Source: Candidatus Omnitrophota bacterium (GTDB lineage: Bacteria > Omnitrophota > Gorgyraeia > Duberdicusellales > 4484-171). Taken from it: 30,913 nt of DNA. Of this stretch, positions 14,689 to 22,034 are shown piece after piece (the stretch's first letter is position 1; every line of letters begins with the position of its first letter). The stretch is taken from contig JALOCC010000021.1 of the NCBI GenBank assembly GCA_023227945.1, positions 1 to 30,913 of the forward strand, given 5' to 3'. The notes beneath the pieces are model-generated. The model made no database searches, was not told where the DNA came from, and saw only the letters and a program-made list of their open reading frames with translations. The position numbers were made by a program, and so were the translations under genes.

Positions 14689-16527
14689 TTAAAACTCGAC
14701 TTTAACCCCTCCGTTAACAGAAAAGCCTGGTGTAGGATAATCTTTAACTACCTGGTATTCTTTATTCAGAAGGTTATCTATCGAAAAGAATGTAGTACAG
14801 TTTTCGTTAATTTTCTTGGTAACGTTGAGATTCAAAAGAAAATATGGTTTTACTTTAATAGTATTTGCGCTATCGTGGAATCTCTGGCCTGTCCAATTAC
14901 CGATGAGTTCAAAATCAAAACCATGAAATTCTTTATACTTTAGGTTAAAATCCATTTTGTTTTCCGGCTGATAAATTAAATATTTATTGGTTTTTTTGTC
15001 GCGTGCAGAAAGGAAAGTATAATTAAGCCCCACCTCAAAATTATCAAAAGGATAGATTTTATTTACAAGCTCTACTCCATTTATGATTGCACGGCTTACA
15101 TTCTGCGGCTGCCAGACATCGTTTATATCCGGCGCCCAGTTTATAAGGTCTGAAAAATCATTCCTGTAGTAAGTCAATCCCGTTAAAAAATATTTGTTTA
15201 TTTTAGTATCAAAGCCTAATTCATAATTAATTCCCTTTTCGGGCTTTACATCGGGATTTCCTTTAGCCCAGCCTTCGTCAGGCCAATATAGATCGTTAAA
15301 AGTCGGCGCGCGAAATGATTTGGCAACTGAAGTATGAATTTTTGCATCTTGCCAGAGGTTATAGAGAAAACTTACGCTTGGATTAAATTCCGTACCGAAA
15401 TTAGAATAATCATCTATCCTGCCCGATAAAGATAATTTCGCTTTATCGCTTATGTTAAATTGGTTTTCAAGATAAGCAGCATTTACATTATAGTTATGTT
15501 TTGCGCTGCTGGTTGAATCATTCAAGTTTTGCACATAATTATAACCGCCTATCAATTGATAAAATTCGAACAACTCTCTATTAAAACGTAAATCAAGGCC
15601 CTTTACTTTTGTCGTGTGTATCGCCTTGTTTAAAGGTGTATCAAACATAGAACCTGCTGAATTTTCAGAAAACTCAAGCCTGTCATAATCATTATAAACC
15701 CTCGCATAAAGGCCTGTTTTTTCATCAAGCCTTGAATCCCAGCTTAAATCTATATAATTTTTTAGCTGGACTTGTATGTCGTCATTATCGGGAGCGGTTA
15801 TTGGCCCAGGAGTACCGGCTCTGTTTTTATAAAAACCGCAGCTGGCAATTATGGTATTATAATCATTAAGCTTATAATCGAATTTACTGTTGAAATCTTT
15901 TGAATTAAAGGCTGAATTTGCGCGAAATCCTTCGCTCGATTCATAACCTCCGCTTATGATATAACCAAACTTGCCTATTCTTGCGCCTTGCGAAAGGCTT
16001 TCGAGATAGGTCAGGAAGCTGCCAAATCGTGTGGTAAATTCTGCTTTTTGCCCTGACTTTGGCGGGTTTTTTGTAATTATATTAATAGTGCCGCCCATTG
16101 CCTGTGAACCATAAAGGCTTGAAGCTGCCCCGGGCATTACCTCAATTCGTTCTATATTGTCTAAAGGTATGGTACTTAAATCTACTTCTCCGTCACGCGG
16201 GCTATTTAATGGCCTTCCATCCATAAGTATCAACACTTGAGAAGGGGTTGCTCCGCGCATTCTTATATTTTTTAATGCACCCAATCCACCATAATTAGTC
16301 ATATTTACAGAGGGAAACGCAGACAGAACTTCTGATACATCTTTTGCTCCGGATTCTTCAATGTCTTTTTGGGTTATAACTTCAACTTTTCTGTAGGTTT
16401 CTCCAAGACTTTCTTCGATTCGTGAAGGCGTTATGACAAGCTGGCCCAAATCAACCGACTCTTTCGCATAGCAGAAATTTAAAGACAACAAAAACACAAT
16501 CCACGAAAGGCTCAGTACTTTTTTCAT
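14689..16527 (-). CDS. btuB: BtuB-like TonB-dependent outer membrane cobalamin receptor
   Basis: A 612-residue outer membrane receptor. A signal peptide (VLSLSWIVFLLSLNFCYA) precedes a TonB-box-like segment DLGQLVITPSR. The plug domain follows (EVITQKDIEESGAKDVSEVL; IRMRGATPSQVLILMDGRPL; IERIEVMPGAASSLYGSQAM; GGTINIITK), then a barrel of about 22 strands ending in VNGGVKVEF with the terminal Phe needed for assembly. The segments VAKSFRAPTFNDLYWPD and GNPDVKPEKGINYELGFD are typical of BtuB/FepA-like barrels. Cobalamin as substrate is inferred from the operon. The true start is 16527, where GGAGGA precedes the ATG; the frame runs further upstream into a repeat element. It is the last gene of the unit, 432 bp after the Dph6-like gene. 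Confidence 0.93.
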   Translation of the reverse strand: MKKVLSLSWIVFLLSLNFCYAKESVDLGQLVITPSRIEESLGETYRKVEVITQKDIEESGAKDVSEVLSAFPSVNMTNYGGLGALKNIRMRGATPSQVLILMDGRPLNSPRDGEVDLSTIPLDNIERIEVMPGAASSLYGSQAMGGTINIITKNPPKSGQKAEFTTRFGSFLTYLESLSQGARIGKFGYIISGGYESSEGFRANSAFNSKDFNSKFDYKLNDYNTIIASCGFYKNRAGTPGPITAPDNDDIQVQLKNYIDLSWDSRLDEKTGLYARVYNDYDRLEFSENSAGSMFDTPLNKAIHTTKVKGLDLRFNRELFEFYQLIGGYNYVQNLNDSTSSAKHNYNVNAAYLENQFNISDKAKLSLSGRIDDYSNFGTEFNPSVSFLYNLWQDAKIHTSVAKSFRAPTFNDLYWPDEGWAKGNPDVKPEKGINYELGFDTKINKYFLTGLTYYRNDFSDLINWAPDINDVWQPQNVSRAIINGVELVNKIYPFDNFEVGLNYTFLSARDKKTNKYLIYQPENKMDFNLKYKEFHGFDFELIGNWTGQRFHDSANTIKVKPYFLLNLNVTKKINENCTTFFSIDNLLNKEYQVVKDYPTPGFSVNGGVKVEF

Positions 16528-16616
16528 TTTTCCTCCTCTTTCGAGAGTACTTTCCGAAACAGGCGATCGACCGGACTCGATTAGTCCATAGTGAGCGGAG
16601 CCTCCCCGAAGGGGAC

Positions 16617-16675
16617 AATAGTCGATAGTCCATAGTATTAAAATATTTTCTGTGGACCATGGACTGTAGACTATA
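16617..16675. repeat. Imperfect palindrome built of GTCCATAG-like words (element A)
   Basis: A 21-nt left arm (16617-16637) and right arm (16655-16675) match at 16 of 21 positions as an inverted repeat around an AT-rich loop. The words are variants of TAGTCCATAGT and GACTATAGACT; a further direct copy, TTAGTCCATAGT, lies at 16581-16592. It sits about 90 bp before the btuB start. Confidence 0.65.
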
Positions 16676-16803
16676 GACTTAATCATTACCGTTGCGAGAC
16701 AGTGCTTGGAATCTCACCAAAACTTCCTCCACCTGCCTGGTACTTCTCAACTTCAATGAGCACATCATTTTTCAAGCCTCCCTGGCGCAGAAAAATGATA
16801 GTG

Positions 16804-16923
16804 CGAATTGAACCCCCCACCACTTTTAGTGATGAATGGTTTTCTATAAGACATTCCTTTTCTCTCAAGCCCACCGCATTTTGCAAAAAGATGCTTTCTA
16901 AAAGTGGTGGGGGGTCAAATTCG
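16804..16923. mobile_element. 120-bp element with 26-bp terminal inverted repeats (MITE or IS-end remnant)
   Basis: The ends 16804-16829 and 16898-16923 are inverted repeats identical at 24 of 26 positions, with a CCCCCCACCACTTTTAG core. The 68 bp between hold no credible transposase, only a TTTTGCAAAA palindrome. A 66-codon open frame crosses the left end (16886-16686) but resembles nothing I recognise. The size and ends fit a non-autonomous element or the joined ends of a deleted insertion sequence; the family cannot be named. Together with element A and the CCTGCC hairpin, this fills most of the 432-bp gap 16528-16959. Confidence 0.65.
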
Positions 16924-16939
16924 GCCTAACATTTTTCCT

Positions 16940-16962
16940 GCACGCCTGCCTTGCGGCAGTCA
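16940..16962. repeat. CCTGCC/GGCAG hairpin overlapping the stop of the Dph6-like gene
   Basis: GCACGCCTGCC, a TTGC loop and GGCAGTCA repeat the minus-strand sequence of 4184-4163 except for one base in loop length and loop identity. The end of the repeat supplies the stop codon (TGA at 16962-16960) of the Dph6-like gene, so the element may have set the present C-terminus of that protein. Confidence 0.7.
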
Positions 16963-17682
16963 GTCCAGCAGGCTTTCAGCCTGTTGGGCAGTTTGGAAAA
17001 ATTTTGGCCTCATTTGATATTTTTTAATATCAAGGAACCAATGTTTCCAGAAACCTTCTTTAAACACCGGTTCGCTTTCAAGTATTTCTATTCTGTTCTT
17101 AAATATCGGCCCGTCTACCACAAAGCTGTGGAATTCGCCATTTTCTCCACAAGGGCAGATTTTCCTTCTTTCAAATTCGCACACCAGTTCCTCATCGATA
17201 GTACGTCCTATAAAATCTCTGCCGCCCACATCATCTTTAGCGCTTACAATAATTGATTTAAATCCCGATTTGATGAATTCTCTGACAACTTCCGAAGCGG
17301 GGTTGTTCCAGAGTGGCTCAATAGAGGCAATCGCCAAATCTTTACATACACGCTCAACCCAGTTAAACTGATCCAACAGATAAATATCACCAAAAACCAT
17401 CTTGTTTATACCTTCAGCTTTAAGTTCGGTTACTGCTTCTTTAAACTCTTCTTCGTATTTTTTCATATCAGGAGTAACCCCTTTTTGGACGAGCGGGATG
17501 CCTAAGCACTTCGCCTGTAAATCTATAAGCCTTGATTCTATTCCATGGAAACAGCAACGTTTATGCTCACGGGACATAAAATTAAGCAAATATTTGATTT
17601 TAATCCCGCTTCTTATTGCGCGAAACACTGCGAGACAGCTGTCTTTTCCTCCGCTCCAGGAAGCTATAGCTGCATTTTCCAT
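16960..17682 (-). CDS. Dph6-like PP-loop ATP pyrophosphatase (COG2102/MJ0570-related)
   Basis: A 240-residue protein of the adenine-nucleotide alpha-hydrolase superfamily. The PP-loop SWSGGKDSCLAVFRA is at residues 8-22, followed by CCFHGIESRLIDLQAKCLGI and KMVFGDIYLLDQFNWVERVC. The C-terminal signature CGENGEFHSFVVDGPIFK matches the diphthine-ammonia ligase (Dph6) group, in which EFHT-F-V-x-DGP-F is conserved. Dph6 activates an acid with ATP and amidates it during diphthamide synthesis, a pathway of archaea and eukaryotes, so this bacterial relative must do something else. Lying between cobS and btuB under one riboswitch suggests a corrinoid-linked amidation or salvage step; this is inference. 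The start at 17682 is fixed by GGAGG eight bases upstream. Confidence 0.85.
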   Translation of the reverse strand: MENAAIASWSGGKDSCLAVFRAIRSGIKIKYLLNFMSREHKRCCFHGIESRLIDLQAKCLGIPLVQKGVTPDMKKYEEEFKEAVTELKAEGINKMVFGDIYLLDQFNWVERVCKDLAIASIEPLWNNPASEVVREFIKSGFKSIIVSAKDDVGGRDFIGRTIDEELVCEFERRKICPCGENGEFHSFVVDGPIFKNRIEILESEPVFKEGFWKHWFLDIKKYQMRPKFFQTAQQAESLLD

Positions 17683-17704
17683 AATTTCATCCTCCCTGTT
17701 TTCC

Positions 17705-17840
17705 AAACCACAATGCACAAACCACAAATCACAAACAATAGACAATAAACAATTCCGAAATCACAAAAAGATGTTTGTTTATTGTGATTTTGGAATTGTG
17801 ATTTGTTTGTAATTTGTACATTGTAATTTGTGATTTGTTG
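17705..17840. repeat. Long imperfect palindrome built of CAAATCA-like words (element B)
   Basis: This fills the gap between cobS and the Dph6-like gene. The inner arms AATTCCGAAATCACAA (17751-17766) and 17782-17797 pair at 15 of 16 positions around a 15-nt loop. The outer arms ACAATGCACAAA (17710-17721) and 17813-17824 pair at 11 of 12. Each arm is a run of short words such as ACAAATC and ACAAACA, so several pairing registers are possible. Confidence 0.75.
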
Positions 17841-18581
17841 TTAACTATTTGTTAAAATCGCTGCTGCAAATAACACTATAACCTCAATCAACTCACAAAC
17901 AGCGCCTAAGCTATCACCCGTAATACCTTCGATTTTTTTGACCATGAATTTACCGAATATAAAAGCAAGCAATACGGCTAAAACCATAATTGACAGGCCA
18001 TTTATTCCAAAAAATATGAATGCGCAGGTTAAAGAAAAAATCGTTGCGGTAATAAATATTTTTAGATTGATTCCTTCGCTGAAAATTTTGCCCTTGCCTT
18101 CTTTGCGCGCATACGGAAACATAAAAAGCAAAAATACGAGTGACCATCTGCCAAGAATACACATTAAAATAAGCGCGCTTATTTTGTCGATAGAATTTAC
18201 AGAAGAAAGAAAAGAAATTTTCAGCAATAATACGCAGATGATACTTAAAACCCCCATAACTCCACAGCGCGAATCGCGCATGATTGCAAGCATAGTTTCT
18301 TTTGGTTTTGTACTTGATATCGCATCGAATGTATCGGAAAGCCCGTCGAGATGCATACCGCCGGTAATTACAACAAGAGCGACGACCAGAATGATATTGG
18401 TGGTAAAATCACTAAAACCAATAGATAAGAAAAAATTGTTCAACGCGGCCAATAGCAGCGCGATAAAAAGGCCGATTACAGGAAAAAATATCATTGAAAT
18501 AATAAGTTTTTTTTCCGTAAAATTTTTAACTTTGACAGGAATAATCGTTAAGAACTGTAAAGCTAATAATAAACTAATCAT
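17841..18581 (-). CDS. cobS: Adenosylcobinamide-GDP ribazoletransferase (cobalamin synthase)
   Basis: A 246-residue membrane enzyme that joins alpha-ribazole (phosphate) to adenosylcobinamide-GDP, the last assembly step of cobalamin. The signature GGMHLDGLSDTFDA (residues 74-87) carries the conserved acidic residues; about seven hydrophobic helices follow the N-terminal LLALQFLTIIPVKVK, also typical of CobS. MRDSRCGVMGV is another family segment. The open frame extends upstream into repeat element C, but the ATG at 18581 begins the conserved N-terminus and has a weak AAGG before it. CobU, CobT and CobC, which make its substrates, lie immediately upstream. Confidence 0.95.
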   Translation of the reverse strand: MISLLLALQFLTIIPVKVKNFTEKKLIISMIFFPVIGLFIALLLAALNNFFLSIGFSDFTTNIILVVALVVITGGMHLDGLSDTFDAISSTKPKETMLAIMRDSRCGVMGVLSIICVLLLKISFLSSVNSIDKISALILMCILGRWSLVFLLFMFPYARKEGKGKIFSEGINLKIFITATIFSLTCAFIFFGINGLSIMVLAVLLAFIFGKFMVKKIEGITGDSLGAVCELIEVIVLFAAAILTNS

Positions 18582-18594
18582 TTTCAACCTTAAA

Positions 18595-18791
18595 TAACCA
18601 ATAACCAAGATATCCGTCAAATTCCTTGAATTTGACGAGACCTTGTCAATTTGCCTACAGCAAATTGACGGGCAAGCTCCAAACAAATTTCAATATTCAA
18701 TAACCAATGACCAAACGGGAAGATTGAGTTTTGTTTGGTTATTGGAATTTGATTATTGGTCATTGTTTGGTTATTGTATCTTGGAGCATGG
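18595..18791. repeat. Composite palindromic element between cobT and cobS (element C)
   Basis: The 18582-18796 gap is almost wholly structured. It contains a direct AATAACC word run (18595-18608), then two perfect hairpins: CGTCAAATTC with GAATTTGACG (18615-18637, 3-nt loop) and GTCAATTTGC with GCAAATTGAC (18645-18669, 5-nt loop). A long imperfect palindrome of CCAATAAC/CAATGACC words follows. Its outer arms are GCTCCAA (18676-18682) and TTGGAGC (18781-18787), and CAATGACCAA (18705-18714) pairs exactly with 18756-18765. Confidence 0.8.
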
Positions 18792-18796
18792 TTATT

Positions 18797-19903
18797 TTAA
18801 ATATTATTTTTCTCAGATACCTTTGCATTTTTAAATGTTGCCATTTCAGTTAATATTTTTACAGAAGCTTCTGCTAAATTGATACCTAAAGCAGCCCCGG
18901 TTCCTTCGCCCAATCTTAAATCCAAATCAAATAATGGTTTAAGCCCGATATACCCTAAAACAATCTTGTGCCCCTTCTCTACTGATAAATGGCTTGCAAT
19001 AATATAATCTTTGACTTTTGGCTGTAAGCCGAATGCAATCAATGCTGCTGCTGCGCTGATAAATCCATCTATTACAACAGGTACCTTTCTTGCAGCTGCA
19101 CCAAGTATTATTCCGGAAAGCCCTCCTATCTCAAAGCCTCCTACTTTCGACAAAACATCAATTGCATCGCCAGAATCAGGTTTATTAGTTCTTAAACCTT
19201 TTTCTATAACCTTTATTTTATTTTTAAGCCCTTTTTCATCTATACCTGTGCCTCGGCCGGTAAGAAGCTTTAGGGGTTTTTTCGTAAACACAGCAGCAAT
19301 CGCGCTTGAAGCCGTAGTATTGCCTATACCCATTTCACCTGTTCCTATAATATCGATGCCTTTTTTTCCACCCGAGGCGGATCCGCCTGTACTTTGCATT
19401 AAGGTAGCGGAATATTCCTGTTCAAAAATATCTATACCAGCACAAATAGATCTTATCGCCTCATTCCTACTCATCGCCGGGCCTTTTGTAAAATTTTTGG
19501 TTCCATAATTTACTTTTTTAATCAGTAAATTCTTATGTGGTTTTAAATCACAACTTACCCCTAAGTCAGCAACAACAACCCGCGCCCCAATATGATTTGC
19601 TAAAACATTTATGCCTGCTCCACCGGACAAAAAATTATATACCATTTGAGCGGTAACTTCCTTAGGAAAAGCACTTATGCTTTCTTCGGTGACACCATGA
19701 TCAGCTGCAAAAGTAAAAATAACCTTATTTTTCATTGAAGGATTTTCCGAAGCCGTGATGCCTACTATAAGCCTTGCAAGGTCTTCTAATTTTCCTAAAC
19801 TCTCTTTAGGCTTAGTAAGATTATCAAGCCTTTCTTTGGCCTTAGCCATAAGACCGAAATCTAAATCTTTTATTTTTTTAATAGTTTCGTTTATTCTTTT
19901 CAT
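18797..19903 (-). CDS. cobT: Nicotinate-nucleotide-dimethylbenzimidazole phosphoribosyltransferase
   Basis: A 368-residue enzyme that transfers ribose phosphate from nicotinate mononucleotide to the lower-ligand base, usually dimethylbenzimidazole, to give alpha-ribazole phosphate. Seen: KPKESLGKLEDLARLI near the N-terminus; FAADHGVTEESISAFPKEVT; GEMGIGNTTASSAIAAVFTK; and LRLGEGTGAALGINLAEA near the C-terminus, where the Glu at about residue 333 corresponds to the catalytic Glu of the family. Length is normal. The start at 19903 has AGGAGAAAGG directly upstream. CobU lies 61 bp upstream and cobS about 215 bp downstream across element C. Which base is used cannot be told; no bluB is in the window. 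Confidence 0.96.
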   Translation of the reverse strand: MKRINETIKKIKDLDFGLMAKAKERLDNLTKPKESLGKLEDLARLIVGITASENPSMKNKVIFTFAADHGVTEESISAFPKEVTAQMVYNFLSGGAGINVLANHIGARVVVADLGVSCDLKPHKNLLIKKVNYGTKNFTKGPAMSRNEAIRSICAGIDIFEQEYSATLMQSTGGSASGGKKGIDIIGTGEMGIGNTTASSAIAAVFTKKPLKLLTGRGTGIDEKGLKNKIKVIEKGLRTNKPDSGDAIDVLSKVGGFEIGGLSGIILGAAARKVPVVIDGFISAAAALIAFGLQPKVKDYIIASHLSVEKGHKIVLGYIGLKPLFDLDLRLGEGTGAALGINLAEASVKILTEMATFKNAKVSEKNNI

Positions 19904-19964
19904 CCTTTCTCCTAATTACCTTATCTGCCATCTAACTGTCCTTAAGCTAGAGACGCCTGTTATC

Positions 19965-20486
19965 CTACTTAACCCTCCAGGGGAGCCCTGAAACCATAAA
20001 AAATACATTGTCTGCGCCTTGTGCAACTACCTGATTAACCTTGCCGGCAATATCGCGAAAGTCTCTGCCAAGTTTAGTCTGCGGCACAATACCTAAACCA
20101 ACCTCATTAGAGACAATAATTGCTTTTGTGTGTGTTTTTTTGAGTACTGTTAACATTTTACTTATCTCATTGGCTATCTTTTTTTCATCATATTTTTTTA
20201 GCAAAAGATTTGATACAAAAAGCGTAAGACAATCTATAATTATTACATCAAAACCGGATGCGATTTTTTTAAGTAACCCTGAAAGATTATGGGCTTGCTC
20301 AAAGGTTTTGAAATTGCTTGGCCGAGAACGTCTATGAAACAAAATACGTTGCTTCATTTCGTTGTCGCGCGCCTCACCGGTTGCGATAAAAGCAACTTTT
20401 GTTTTTTTTGATTTCTTGGCTAACTTCAATGCAAAACTGCTTTTTCCACTCCTCGCTCCGCCCAAAATAAAAATAATTTTGCCCAT
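19965..20486 (-). CDS. cobU: Adenosylcobinamide kinase/guanylyltransferase
   Basis: A 173-residue enzyme that phosphorylates adenosylcobinamide and then guanylylates it to adenosylcobinamide-GDP. The P-loop GGARSGKSSFAL is at residues 9-20. FIATGEARDNEMKQRI is the second family segment, and FHRRSRPSNFKTFEQ carries the His (H51) that matches the guanylylated residue of characterised CobU. VIIDCLTLFVSNLL is the Walker-B-like strand, and VSNEVGLGIVPQTKLGRDFR completes the fold. The ATG lies only 2 bp past the cobC stop and has no ribosome binding site, which suggests translational coupling. Confidence 0.96.
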   Translation of the reverse strand: MGKIIFILGGARSGKSSFALKLAKKSKKTKVAFIATGEARDNEMKQRILFHRRSRPSNFKTFEQAHNLSGLLKKIASGFDVIIIDCLTLFVSNLLLKKYDEKKIANEISKMLTVLKKTHTKAIIVSNEVGLGIVPQTKLGRDFRDIAGKVNQVVAQGADNVFFMVSGLPWRVK

Positions 20487-20488
20487 AT

Positions 20489-21085
20489 TTATTTGTAATG
20501 GCTTACGTCGTTTAACGTTAAAATCTTTGGTTTACTTTTATTAAATTCGATAATGCTTATACTTGCAAGGCCGGGTATTACCTTCCATAGATTCTTTGAT
20601 TTCATAATCTTACCCACTATCAGCATTATCGGCCCGCCATGCGTAACCATGGCAATGGTTTTGCCGTTATTATTGGAAATAACTTCTTTTAATGCACTAA
20701 AAACGCGCGCTTTAAAATCAATTAAAGCCTCCGCCTTTGGGATATTAAAACGCTGCGGATTTTTAAGCCACCTGCCGTAAGCTTGCGGATATTTTTTTAA
20801 GGCTTGCGAATAGGTTAACCCTTCGAAAATTCCAAAATTCATTTCCTGTAAGCTCTCAAATATTTCTTTTTTTCTGTTGCCAAAAACAATCTTAGAAAAA
20901 TCAAGCGCTCTCCTTGAAGGGCTTACAAAAATCCTGTCAATTGTGTCTTTGGCTATTCTTTTTTTAAGGCATCTCGCCTGATACTTACCGTAAGAAGTAA
21001 GCTCGCTTTCGGTTACACCAACATATCTCCTTTGCCTGTTAGCCCGGGTTTCGCCGTGCCTTATAAGTATTATTCTTGTTTGCAT
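20489..21085 (-). CDS. cobC: Alpha-ribazole phosphatase-like histidine phosphatase
   Basis: A 198-residue histidine phosphatase. RIILIRHGETRANRQRRYVG has the catalytic RHGE (His10). FVSPSRRALDFSKIVFG, LQEMNFGIFEGLTYSQAL and IAMVTHGGPIML carry the other conserved Arg, Glu and second His. In this setting it most likely removes phosphate from alpha-ribazole-5'-phosphate (or adenosylcobalamin-5'-phosphate). The general family also contains phosphoglycerate mutases, so the role rests on the operon. The ATG at 21085 is chosen because the RHGE strand normally starts within a few residues. An upstream TTG would reach into repeat element D. The AGG before the ATG directly abuts it, so initiation may be weak or coupled. 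Confidence 0.9.
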   Translation of the reverse strand: MQTRIILIRHGETRANRQRRYVGVTESELTSYGKYQARCLKKRIAKDTIDRIFVSPSRRALDFSKIVFGNRKKEIFESLQEMNFGIFEGLTYSQALKKYPQAYGRWLKNPQRFNIPKAEALIDFKARVFSALKEVISNNNGKTIAMVTHGGPIMLIVGKIMKSKNLWKVIPGLASISIIEFNKSKPKILTLNDVSHYK

Positions 21086-21108
21086 CCTAAGATCATTGAA
21101 AAACTTTT

Positions 21109-21218
21109 TTACACCGCTAAAACGCAAAAGTACCGCAAAAACGCAAAAAGGAAGAAAGGAAAAATTTATATATTTTCCTTTTTGCGTCTTTGCGGATTTT
21201 AGCGGTTTTGCGGTGTAA
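21109..21218. repeat. Imperfect palindrome built of CGCAAAA words, overlapping btuD end (element D)
   Basis: The left arm 21109-21153 and right arm 21175-21218 are inverted copies, both made of CCGCAAAA/CGCAAAAA/CGCTAAAA words and both carrying TTACACCG at the outside and AAGGAA at the inside. The loop is about 21 bp. The right arm contains the btuD stop codon and the last codons of that gene (21199-21218). The same words form element E at 24201-24368. Confidence 0.8.
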
Positions 21219-22029
21219 CGCTGTTTTCCCCATGCTCCAACTTTTTATTCCCCGGAATTAAAAGGATATGCGGCTTTGATGTTACGGGATTATCTTTTAC
21301 CACAACAACTGTCCTATATAAACTTTCGATGTTCTGATAGGTCAAAACGTAATCTGGTGTGCCTTCTTTAAATATCTTACCATTATCCAGCAGAATTATT
21401 TTTTTGCAGTATTCGCTGGCTAGATTTAAATCATGCAGCACGATAACTATCGAAAGGTTATTCTTCTGGTTTAAATCAGTCAATAGATCCAAGGTTTGAA
21501 CCTGATGGGCAATATCAAGGTGTGAAGTAGGTTCATCCAGAAATAAAAGAAGGGGTTCCTGGGCGAGCGCTTTGGCAATAATTACACGCTGGCGCTCCCC
21601 TGCGCTAAGCTCATCAATCTTCCTGTTTCTTAAGTGCAGCGTGTCAGTTAAGCTTAAAGCCCGTTCAGCAATTGAAAAATCCTTTTTTCCTTCCGGCTGC
21701 ATCCGTGAAAGATGAGGAATTCTACCCATAAGCACAATTTCCCATACAGTAAAAGAAAAATTAATCAATGTCAGCTGCGGTATGAAAGCTATTTTTTGAG
21801 CAACCTCCTTAGGGCTTATCTTTCTTAAATCTTTGCCCGAAAGAACAATTCTTCCTTCGGTTGGTGTTAATGCCCGGCTCATTAGCCGAAGTAGCGTAGA
21901 TTTTCCTCCTCCGTTTGGCCCGATAATGCCTAAAAAATCCCCTTGTTTTATTTCAAGAGAAACATTATTTATCACAGGCTTATTCGTATAGCCGCCGCAA
22001 ATTTTATCTGCTTTTAATAATATATCCAT
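21199..22029 (-). CDS. btuD: Cobalamin ABC transporter ATPase
   Basis: A 276-residue ATPase of the FecCD/BtuCD importer class. Walker A is GPNGGGKSTLLRLMS, the Q-loop is FIPQLTLINFSFTVWEIVLM, the signature is LSAGERQRVIIAKALAQEP, Walker B is LLLFLDEPTSHLD and the switch His is in IVIVLHDLNLASEYC. It would power corrinoid import through BtuC. The longer open frame upstream overlaps btuC; the ATG at 22029 starts the canonical MDILLKADKI and lies 5 bp past the btuC stop with GAGG upstream. Its extreme C-terminus (SVTPQNR) is encoded by the arm of element D, so this tail is probably recent and without function. Confidence 0.94.
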   Translation of the reverse strand: MDILLKADKICGGYTNKPVINNVSLEIKQGDFLGIIGPNGGGKSTLLRLMSRALTPTEGRIVLSGKDLRKISPKEVAQKIAFIPQLTLINFSFTVWEIVLMGRIPHLSRMQPEGKKDFSIAERALSLTDTLHLRNRKIDELSAGERQRVIIAKALAQEPLLLFLDEPTSHLDIAHQVQTLDLLTDLNQKNNLSIVIVLHDLNLASEYCKKIILLDNGKIFKEGTPDYVLTYQNIESLYRTVVVVKDNPVTSKPHILLIPGNKKLEHGENSVTPQNR

Positions 22030-22034
22030 TACTA

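Noticed and set aside
16528..16686. Longer N-terminus for BtuB
   Set aside because: The extra 53 residues would come before a perfect signal peptide and are encoded by repeat element A.
16686..16886. 66-codon minus-strand open frame upstream of btuB
   Set aside because: It crosses the left end of the 120-bp inverted-repeat element, has no ribosome binding site that I can support and resembles no protein I know.
17705..17840. CRISPR array
   Set aside because: The short words are adjacent, degenerate and arranged as inverted arms; there are no spacers of constant length and no cas genes.
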